Positions 58,249 through 64,000 of a stretch of 64,000 bases of DNA are shown here, one piece after another; position 1 is the first letter of the stretch; every line of letters starts with the position of its first letter. Below the pieces are notes generated by a model that saw nothing but the letters and a program-made list of their open reading frames with translations, ran no database searches and had not been told where the DNA came from. Source of the DNA: Fibrella arboris. GTDB taxonomy: Bacteria; Bacteroidota; Bacteroidia; Cytophagales; Spirosomataceae. The translations under genes were made by a program, and so were the position numbers. The stretch lies in contig NZ_JBGGWE010000006.1 of NCBI RefSeq assembly GCF_041321095.1, positions 186,001 through 250,000 on the forward strand. Reading direction: 5' to 3'.

Positions 58249-59211
58249 CTACTTAGTTTCTGTAGAGGCTAGCACTCGTTTCGGGGTAAACCCGTACTGC
58301 TGCTTGTAGGCTTTAATGAAGTGGGACACGCTTTCATAGCCGATTTCCATGCTGACTTCCGAAACGTTCTTGTCGGTATTGCGAAGCAGGAAATGGGCGT
58401 GTTCGAGGCGTTTACGGCGAATCCAGTGGCCGGGCGAGGTGTGAAAGTGTTCCTCGAAATCGCGCTTGAAGGCCGATAGGCTACGGCCCGAGATCCGGGC
58501 CAGCTCGTTCATCGACAGCGGTTTGAGCAGGTACGTGCTCATCAGGTAGTCGAGGTCGGTTTTCTGGCCCTGATAGAGGTGCCAGAGAATGGTGCGAAGC
58601 TGATCTGTCGTGTCGAGTTCAAACAGGTGAAGCAGCAGTTCCTGGAATTTCAGCCGGAGCAGTTCGTTCAGGTAGGGCGTGTGCGATCCAAAATACGGCA
58701 GCAGCGACTGAATGAAGTTGGTGAACGTACCTGGCACGGACGTACCTGAGGAAGCAAATGACAGAATTGCCGCCTCGGGCAGGGGTTCAAAACCTGTCTG
58801 GGCGAATCCACGCGGGGTACGTTGAAATAGAGTAATATGCTGGCTGACAAACTCTTTCAGGAGCCGCTCGTTCACGAAAAATACCAGACTCCGGTAATTC
58901 ACATCGATGGATTCATTCATCGAGTAACACCCCCGCTGAAAGAACAGAATATCGCCTTTCCGGACGTGCAGTTCCTGCGTGGGTGAGCTAAATTTCTTCT
59001 CGCCTTCCAGCACCACCACTACGGCGTGCTCCTCGAAGAAAATCTCGTTCCGTTCGGGGTATACATCGCTGCGATACGCCACAAACGTCATCTCCGACCC
59101 GTCGGACCGCGCCCCGTCGGACCGCGAGTCATCAGGCCCAGCCGAGTCCGGTCGCTGAATGGTCAGCGACTGAAACTGATGGGGTTGTATAGACGAGGGG
59201 ACGCGAAGCAT
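58249..59211 (-). CDS. AraC-family transcriptional regulator
   Basis: A 320-residue regulator: an N-terminal cupin-like sensing domain (HAVVVVLEGEKKFSSPTQEL, then RKGDILFFQRGCYS) and a C-terminal double HTH (LSMNELARISGRSLSAFKRD, then SEVSMEIGYESVSHFIKAYK and FTPKRVL). The ATG at 59211 is chosen; longer frames run into a hairpin. A short Ser-Asp-Gly repeat (RSDGARSDGS) lies at about residues 26-36. The target is unknown. Its last 107 bases are duplicated at 57428-57534. Confidence 0.9.
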   Translation of the reverse strand: MLRVPSSIQPHQFQSLTIQRPDSAGPDDSRSDGARSDGSEMTFVAYRSDVYPERNEIFFEEHAVVVVLEGEKKFSSPTQELHVRKGDILFFQRGCYSMNESIDVNYRSLVFFVNERLLKEFVSQHITLFQRTPRGFAQTGFEPLPEAAILSFASSGTSVPGTFTNFIQSLLPYFGSHTPYLNELLRLKFQELLLHLFELDTTDQLRTILWHLYQGQKTDLDYLMSTYLLKPLSMNELARISGRSLSAFKRDFEEHFHTSPGHWIRRKRLEHAHFLLRNTDKNVSEVSMEIGYESVSHFIKAYKQQYGFTPKRVLASTETK

Positions 59212-59256
59212 ATGAAAAGTGCATTCTACTAAAGAAAGTGGACGTTTCTCAACGTT

Positions 59257-59293
59257 GCTTCGCGAGGTAGGCCCTGAGCCTACCTCGCGAAGC
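59257..59293. terminator. perfect 16-bp hairpin upstream of araC
   Basis: GCTTCGCGAGGTAGGC (59257-59272) pairs perfectly with 59278-59293 around a five-base loop. It lies between the end of the frameshifted nucleotidyltransferase and the AraC start, and is a probable terminator or leader hairpin. Confidence 0.6.
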
Positions 59294-59297
59294 AGCA

Positions 59298-59613
59298 TTA
59301 GAGGGAAGCAAAGGTGACGTATTCAACTTCATTTGCTACGTGTCTACGAACGAAATCAGCCATTTCCTCCCAGGTTAAAACGTCGGTTTTGCGCCCCGTC
59401 AACGTTTCCAGATAGTCAGCAAGGTCCAGAAAAGTATGAAGTTTCTTTCTGCCTTCCTGAAACTCCACCACGAAGTCGATATCACTCGCATCCGTTTGCT
59501 CGCCGCGCACAAACGACCCGAATAAGCCCAGCCGCGCCGAATTGCTTCAACGCCGATTGATGGGACTGCATGCGCTCGAAGGCCTGCTCTTTAGTTTGAA
59601 CGGCGGTTATCAT
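59298..59613 (-). pseudogene. frameshifted MNT-type nucleotidyltransferase
   Basis: The ATG at 59613 opens a frame reading QSHQSALKQFGA that then goes out of phase. A second frame continues with RLGLFGSFVRGEQTDASDID, the MNT signature, to the stop at 59298. The break lies in a GCGCGG run near 59540; adding GC restores a continuous frame (FGARLGLFGS). There is no HEPN partner next to it. It is therefore a decayed relative of the MntA antitoxin at 37044-37364, of about 105 residues. Confidence 0.75.
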
Positions 59614-59620
59614 GGCTTCG

Positions 59621-60889
59621 TCAGATCAGAAATTCGAACAGAGTGGGTTTGTCGTTGATGTATTCAAACTGGATTTTGGCCTCTTTCATGCGTTCGATCA
59701 GCGGGTCGAAATCGGCTTTGCTTTTCAGTTCGATACCCACCAGCGCGGAGCCGCGTTCGCGGTTTGTTTTCTTGGCGTAGTCAAACAGCGTAATGTCATC
59801 GTTGGGGCCAAGGGCTAGCTCCAGGAAGTCGCGGAAGGCACCAGCGCGTTGTGGAAATCGGATGATGAAGTAGTGTTTCAATCCTTCGTACAACAGCGAC
59901 CGTTCCTTGATCTCTTCGGTTCGGGTAATGTCGTTATTACCGCCACCCACCAGACAAACCACATTCTTGCCCCTGATTTCGTCTTTGATCAGATCCAGCG
60001 CGGCAATGCTCAACGCCCCGGCAGGTTCGGCCACGATGGCCTCCTCGTTGTAGAGTTCCAGGATAGTGGTACACACCTTCCCTTCCGGTACCAACAACAC
60101 CCGATCGAGGTTACGGCGACAGATTTCGAAAGTAGTATCGCCTACTCGTTTCACGGCGGCCCCATCCACAAACTTGTCGATGTGGTCGAGCGTCACCACG
60201 TGGCCTTCTTCGATCGCTATTTTCATCGATGGCGACCCAAGCGGCTCTACACCAATGAGTTTCGTCTTGGGGCTGAGCTGCCTGAATACGGTTGAGACGC
60301 CCGAAGCCAGTCCGCCCCCACCGATGGCCATGAGCAGGTAATCGATCTTGAAATTAGAATCCTTGAAGATTTCCAGCCCAACCGTGCCTTGCCCTTCCAT
60401 CACCAGCACATCGTCGAAGGGATGAACAAACGTGCTGTCGTGGGTCTGTACGTACTCGGTAGCCGCGTGGAAAGCGTCGTCGTAGGTGTCGCCGATCAGC
60501 ACCACGTTGACGAACTCTTTCCCAAACAGTTTTACCTGTTTTACTTTCTGGTTGGGCGTAGTTGTCGGCATGAAAATCGTGCCCTTTACGCCCATCTTCC
60601 GGCAGGCATAAGCCAACCCCTGCGCGTGGTTACCGGCACTGGCACATACAACGCCTTTCGCCAGTTCATCGGCCGACAAGCTGGCCATTTTGTTATACGC
60701 TCCCCGAATCTTGTACGACCGCACCACCTGCAAATCCTCCCGCTTCAGGAAAATAGTGGCTCCGTAACGCTCCGACAGGTTTAGATTTTCCTGCAAAGGC
60801 GTATGAGAAGCAACGCCCCTTAACCGTTCGGCGGCCAGATAGATGTTGTCAAGATCAGGAAGTTGAACAGCTTTTTCAGAGTCGATCAT
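59621..60889 (-). CDS. ilvA: threonine ammonia-lyase (threonine deaminase)
   Basis: A 422-residue PLP enzyme giving 2-oxobutanoate for isoleucine synthesis. The PLP Lys60 lies in VRSYKIRGAYNKM; the phosphate-binding loop SAGNHAQGLAYA and the glycine loop LMAIGGGGLASGVS are intact. The C-terminal region (YFIIRFPQRAGAFRDFLEL and following) is a single short ACT-like regulatory domain, smaller than the double ACT of E. coli IlvA. It lies downstream of ilvC but a terminator intervenes, so it may have its own promoter. Confidence 0.93.
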   Translation of the reverse strand: MIDSEKAVQLPDLDNIYLAAERLRGVASHTPLQENLNLSERYGATIFLKREDLQVVRSYKIRGAYNKMASLSADELAKGVVCASAGNHAQGLAYACRKMGVKGTIFMPTTTPNQKVKQVKLFGKEFVNVVLIGDTYDDAFHAATEYVQTHDSTFVHPFDDVLVMEGQGTVGLEIFKDSNFKIDYLLMAIGGGGLASGVSTVFRQLSPKTKLIGVEPLGSPSMKIAIEEGHVVTLDHIDKFVDGAAVKRVGDTTFEICRRNLDRVLLVPEGKVCTTILELYNEEAIVAEPAGALSIAALDLIKDEIRGKNVVCLVGGGNNDITRTEEIKERSLLYEGLKHYFIIRFPQRAGAFRDFLELALGPNDDITLFDYAKKTNRERGSALVGIELKSKADFDPLIERMKEAKIQFEYINDKPTLFEFLI

Positions 60890-60934
60890 AGTTGATGAGA
60901 GTAGCCCGCAAAAGCGCCGCGGATACGTAGTGTA

Positions 60935-60981
60935 AAATAAACAATGCCCTTACCCAAAACAATTCGTTAAAGGTAAGGGCA
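60935..60981 (-). terminator. intrinsic terminator after ilvC
   Basis: TGCCCTTACC (60945-60954) pairs with GGTAAGGGCA (60972-60981). On the minus strand the stem is followed by TTGTTTATTTTA. It lies about 27 bp after the ilvC stop codon and separates ilvC from ilvA. Confidence 0.8.
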
Positions 60982-61007
60982 CTCAACTTTACTTAGTCTG
61001 TTACTGA

Positions 61008-62051
61008 TTAGCTCCGTTCTGGGCGTAGGTTCCGTACAGCGGCACCGGCCTGCCACATTTCTGACTCGCGCAGTTCGGCCAGTTCTACTTCGAGTTTTTC
61101 GCGGTAGTCGGGCTGTGAGTTGCGGGTAATGCTGATTTCGGCCTGCTCCTGGGTTTTTACCGAGTTGTACAGTTGCTCGAAAACAGGCTTCGTGGCGTCG
61201 CGGAAAGGCTTCCACCAATCGAGGGCACCGCGTTGGGCCGTGGTCGAACAGTTGGCGTACATCCAGTCCATGCCGTTCTCGGCTACGAGTGGCATCAGCG
61301 ACTGGGTCAGTTCTTCCACCGTTTCGTTGAAGGCTTCGGATGGACTGTGGCCGTTGGCACGCAGCACTTCGTACTGAGCCGCGAAAATGCCCTGAATGGC
61401 GCCCATCAACGTACCCCGCTCGCCGGTCAGGTCAGACGTTACTTCTTTGTAGAAATCGGTTTCGAACAGGTAGCCCGAGCCAACACCGATCCCCATGGCG
61501 ATACACTTGTTACGGGCGTTTCCGCTGGCATCCTGATACACGGCGAAGCTCGAGTTCAGGCCTTTTCCTTCCACAAACAAACGACGCAGCGACGTACCTG
61601 AGCCTTTCGGGGCCACCAGGAACACGTCAACATCGGCGGGCGGAACAATACCGGTTTTTTCCTTGTAGGTCACGCCGAAACCGTGCGAGAAATACAGGGA
61701 TTTACCAGGCTTCAGAGCAGCCTTCACCGTTGGCCACAGTTCAATCTGAGCGGCATCTGACAGCAGGAAGCAGATGATCGTTCCTTTTTCGAGGGCTTCT
61801 TCTATTTCGAACAACGTTTCGCCGGGAACCCAGCCGTCAGCCACGGCCTTGTCGTACGTCTTGCCTTTGCGCTGCCCAACGATTACGTTGAAGCCATTTT
61901 CACGCATGTTGAGTGACTGGCCGGGGCCCTGTACACCATAACCGATTACGGCGATTGTTTCGTTTTTAAGTGTTTCGAGGGCTTTCTCGAGCGGAAATTC
62001 TTCGCGGGTTACAACATTCTCGACTGTTCCGCCGAAGTTAATCTGTGCCAT
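61008..62051 (-). CDS. ilvC: ketol-acid reductoisomerase
   Basis: A 347-residue NADPH-dependent enzyme of the common pathway to valine, leucine and isoleucine. The Rossmann motif GYGVQGPGQSLNMRENG, the cofactor-selecting VGQRKGKTYDKA loop and the C-terminal acidic metal-binding helices (EVTSDLTGERGTLMGA and ETVEELTQSLMP) are visible. Size is closest to the short class. A sigma-70-like promoter sequence lies about 32 bp upstream, and a terminator follows. Confidence 0.93.
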   Translation of the reverse strand: MAQINFGGTVENVVTREEFPLEKALETLKNETIAVIGYGVQGPGQSLNMRENGFNVIVGQRKGKTYDKAVADGWVPGETLFEIEEALEKGTIICFLLSDAAQIELWPTVKAALKPGKSLYFSHGFGVTYKEKTGIVPPADVDVFLVAPKGSGTSLRRLFVEGKGLNSSFAVYQDASGNARNKCIAMGIGVGSGYLFETDFYKEVTSDLTGERGTLMGAIQGIFAAQYEVLRANGHSPSEAFNETVEELTQSLMPLVAENGMDWMYANCSTTAQRGALDWWKPFRDATKPVFEQLYNSVKTQEQAEISITRNSQPDYREKLEVELAELRESEMWQAGAAVRNLRPERS

Positions 62052-62082
62052 GCTAGGTACTGTATTTAGATTGTAAAAATTA

Positions 62083-62112
62083 ATTGTAGTGTTTCGACTC
62101 TGTTAGTGTCAA
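62083..62112 (-). promoter_or_regulatory. E. coli-like -35/-10 sequence upstream of ilvC
   Basis: On the minus strand TTGACA and TACAAT are separated by 18 bases, 32 bp upstream of the ilvC ATG. This resembles the classical sigma-70 pattern rather than the usual TTTG/TAnnTTTG of this phylum, so it may be coincidental. Confidence 0.3.
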
Positions 62113-62130
62113 TTTTTATCATCCCGGCTC

Positions 62131-62222
62131 TTTTGTCATCCCGACGTCAGGAGGGATCTTGAGGTTTCTCTATCCTACTGGCAGGCTAACCTCAAGATCC
62201 CTCCTAGGTCGGGATGACAAAA
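62131..62222. repeat. TCATCCCG-type inverted repeat between ilvN and ilvC
   Basis: Arms of about 35 bases (62131-62166, 62188-62222) match with only a base change and a one-base gap (TTTTGTCATCCCGAC...GGAGGGATCTTGAGG). It fills the gap between two genes of the same pathway. The outer 13 bases are shared with the hairpin at 6586-6634. Confidence 0.8.
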
Positions 62223-62226
62223 AACA

Positions 62227-62760
62227 CTATAAGTAGTACGCCCAATCTGCTTCGGGCAGGTACTCGACCAGGCCTTTCTCCGTTTTGCCAACGGCCACGC
62301 GGCCCGAGCGGACAAACTCCAGGATTTCGTACTGACGCAGGTACTCGAAAAAGGCAAAAATCTCGGTCTCGCTGCCCGTCTTCTCGATCACCACGTAATC
62401 GAGGCCCCAATACACCACCCAGGCTTTGTGCCGCTTGTTGATGGTTTCCACATCGAGCGGCTTGCTGCCAAGCGGCGTCGAGATCTTAAACAGGGCGATT
62501 TCGTTGAACACGATCTCGTCGTTGAGGTAGCCAAACACAGCCAACACCTCCACGATCTTCCGAATCTGCCGCACGATCTTCTCCACCTCATCGCGCGACT
62601 CGTGCCGGATAACGACGGTAAAGCGCGACACGCCCTTCCGCTCGGTTTCCGACACCGTCAGGCTCTCGATGTTGATCCGCCGCCGGGTAAAGATGATCGT
62701 GATCCGGTTCAACAACCCGATGGTGTTACCCGTGAAAATGCAAATGGTATAGGTTGTCAT
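62227..62760 (-). CDS. ilvN: acetolactate synthase small (regulatory) subunit
   Basis: A 177-residue ACT-domain protein. The N-terminal ICIFTGNTIGLLNRITIIFT and RRINIESLTVSETE match the valine-binding ACT domain of IlvN/IlvH; the second half is the usual ALS_ss_C domain. It binds and activates the catalytic subunit encoded upstream (63316-64000) and confers feedback by valine. A four-helix-bundle gene is inserted between the two subunit genes. Confidence 0.93.
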   Translation of the reverse strand: MTTYTICIFTGNTIGLLNRITIIFTRRRINIESLTVSETERKGVSRFTVVIRHESRDEVEKIVRQIRKIVEVLAVFGYLNDEIVFNEIALFKISTPLGSKPLDVETINKRHKAWVVYWGLDYVVIEKTGSETEIFAFFEYLRQYEILEFVRSGRVAVGKTEKGLVEYLPEADWAYYL

Positions 62761-62763
62761 TTC

Positions 62764-63221
62764 TCAGTTTACTGTTTGCTGTTCACTGTCTTCTGTTTCG
62801 TTAGGCTGAACCCTGTAAACAGCCTCGGGCTCATGTGCATATCGACGACCTTTGCCATCCGTTTTATTAAGATAGATGATGAAGCCATCTATAATTTTTG
62901 CTGTCTCATCGGCCTGCTCATAAAGGCGTTGGAAAACTTCGGCCGAAAGGTATCTACAGTCAAGCGCTCGGTATAGTTGAGAGTTCACTTCAGTAGCTGA
63001 GCCTTTAGCCACGCCCAGAAACTGACTAAACTCTCCTTGTCCGCCCCGACCAAACCCTTCCGCTATAGTATCCATTACCGAACCACTGGCTCGCCTTATC
63101 TGCCTGACTAAATCGTAGTCTGTAGAAAACGGTTTTTGGCCTGTCACTTCGAAAATTGCTTTAGCTAACCCTCGCGCTTTTTCCAGGCATTCAAGTCCTC
63201 AAACCGATGGATAGTGGCCAT
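62764..63221 (-). pseudogene. frameshifted four-helix-bundle protein gene (23S rRNA IVS/Avd-like)
   Basis: The ATG at 63221 begins IHRFEDLNAWKK and then meets a stop; another frame continues GLAKAIFEV, then DLVRQIRRASGSVMDTIAEG and RGGQGEFSQFLGVAKGS, the recognised four-helix-bundle pattern. The switch is at an A5 run on the minus strand (63178-63182); one more A restores a frame of about 152 residues. It may be a true frameshift or a homopolymer error. The last residues (EDSEQQTVN) come from the GTTTACTGTTTGCTG word repeat. Function of the family is unknown; its presence between ilvB and ilvN is unusual. Confidence 0.75.
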
Positions 63222-63234
63222 GAAATTCTGTTAA

Positions 63235-63316
63235 AGTTTTCAGTCTGCCGTTTTCTGTTGCGTTGCTTGCCAACGTATCTGGCTTTGAGAAGCGAAGCAA
63301 CAGAAAACCGCAAACT
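63235..63316. repeat. word hairpin between ilvB and the four-helix gene
   Basis: AGTTTTCAGTCTGCCGTTTT... faces AGCGAAGCAACAGAAAACCG (63291-63310). It is an imperfect inverted repeat of the CTGTTGCTTCGCT/GTAAACAGCAAACAG family seen at 35923-36018, and it ends at the ilvB stop codon. Confidence 0.65.
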
Positions 63317-64000
63317 CACTTTAGTCTGATCTGTGACACGCTGGCGCCGGCTGGTACCATCGGGAACACGTTTTCTTCTTTTTCAACGATCACCTCCAGC
63401 AGATACGGGCCGTCGTGAGCCAGCATCTGATCGAGGGAATCGGACAAGGTTTCGCGCTCGTTACAGGTATGGCCAGCCATGCCGAAGCCTTTCGCAATCG
63501 TCACGAAATCAGGGTTTTGCAGCTCTACGAATGAGTAGCGGCGGCTGTGAAAAAGTTGTTGCCACTGCCGTACCATACCCAGGAAGTTGTTGTTCAGGAT
63601 GATCGCTTTTACGGGTTGTTTATTCTGCACAATCGTGCCCAGTTCCTGCAAGGTCATCTGGAAACAGCCATCGCCAATGATGGCTACTACCTGCCGGTCG
63701 GGAGCGGCCACCTGCGCCCCAAACGCGGCGGGTAGCGCAAAGCCCATCGTCCCCATGCCGCCCGAGGTTACGAGGCTGTTTTTCTGCCGGAACTGATAGT
63801 AGCGTGAGGCCATCATCTGGTGCTGCCCCACGTCGGTAACCAGTACGGCATCACCGTTGGTTTTCCGGGAAAGCAGGTCAATCACCTCCGCCATCTTGAT
63901 CTTCTCGGTATCCCCCGACAGCTCTGGCGCGGTGATCGCCTCATTCTCGATAGCGTCGTACTTGCGGAACTCGTTGCGCCAGACCGTATGGTCGTTTGCA
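63316..64000 (-). CDS. ilvB: acetolactate synthase large subunit, C-terminal part
   Basis: The C-terminal 228 codons of the catalytic subunit; the rest lies beyond the right edge. The frame is open to the edge. The TPP-binding fold is seen in VTDVGQHQMMASRYYQF, LPAAFGAQVA and the TPP/Mg motif GDGCFQMTLQELGTI...ILNN (GDG to NN spacing). The enzyme makes acetolactate or acetohydroxybutyrate, the first common step of branched-chain amino-acid synthesis. Its regulatory subunit follows after the four-helix gene. Confidence 0.95.
   Translation of the reverse strand, partial: ANDHTVWRNEFRKYDAIENEAITAPELSGDTEKIKMAEVIDLLSRKTNGDAVLVTDVGQHQMMASRYYQFRQKNSLVTSGGMGTMGFALPAAFGAQVAAPDRQVVAIIGDGCFQMTLQELGTIVQNKQPVKAIILNNNFLGMVRQWQQLFHSRRYSFVELQNPDFVTIAKGFGMAGHTCNERETLSDSLDQMLAHDGPYLLEVIVEKEENVFPMVPAGASVSQIRLK

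Noticed and set aside
62764..63147. The four-helix protein as an intact gene starting at GTG 63147
   Set aside because: That start would omit the conserved first helix, which is present just upstream in another frame after an A5 run.
1..64000. tRNA, rRNA, integrase or plasmid-origin features
   Set aside because: No cloverleaf-like TTCGANTC segments in the right context, no rRNA motifs and no recombinase or Rep genes were seen.

Overview
The window looks like chromosomal DNA of a Bacteroidetes bacterium of the order Cytophagales, probably the Spirosoma/Fibrella/Rudanella group. This is inferred from gene content and sequence style, not from a search. Supporting features are a SusC/SusD pair, a secreted giant ending in a type IX secretion (T9SS) sorting domain, -7 promoter boxes of the form TAnnTTTG, the absence of strong Shine-Dalgarno sites, and many Cytophagales-type lipoproteins and oxidoreductases. 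I see no rRNA, tRNA, CRISPR array, integrase or transposase.

Layout. 1-7.3 kb: a partial secreted protein, an M28 peptidase lipoprotein, an MFS transporter, a VapBC module wedged into a duplicated cysS 3' end, cysS, a 570-bp nested inverted repeat, a GNAT protein and a HigBA module. 7.4-11.7 kb: a PfkB kinase, a TPP riboswitch driving a TonB receptor, and ybeY. 12.5-20.8 kb: SusC, SusD and a large VCBS/ASPIC lipoprotein. 20.9-31.5 kb: a histidine kinase and a six-gene minus-strand operon (membrane fusion protein, TolC, ABC ATPase, two FtsX-type permeases, NtrC-type regulator). That operon is preceded by a near-consensus sigma-54 promoter and a tandem dyad of the kind an NtrC-type activator binds. 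31.6-40 kb: oxidoreductases, a subtilase, a DMT transporter, a MntA/HepT module, a PLP enzyme and an acetyltransferase. 40-44.1 kb: two tandem vanadium-haloperoxidase-like proteins and a small membrane protein. 44.2-64 kb: branched-chain amino-acid synthesis (leuA, leuB, a second leuA-like gene, leuD, leuC, ilvA, ilvC, ilvN, ilvB), interrupted by a 1707-residue T9SS adhesin and by accessory or decayed genes.

Regulation visible in sequence: a TPP riboswitch (8534-8608); a leucine attenuator made of a promoter, a 16-residue leader peptide with 7 Leu, and an intrinsic terminator just before leuA (45431-45614); and a probable self-controlled sigma-54 circuit for the efflux operon (31412-31516).

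The most unusual property is the density of long inverted repeats, more than 20 in 64 kb. Many are built of short repeated words. They act as probable terminators between genes, lie inside operons, and in three cases have become coding sequence (VCBS lipoprotein, TolC protein, kinase C-terminus). A second theme is toxin-antitoxin or nucleotidyltransferase modules inserted next to duplicated gene 3' ends, several of them carrying slippage-type frameshifts. A third is the strong excess of the word GGTACGT/ACGTACC.
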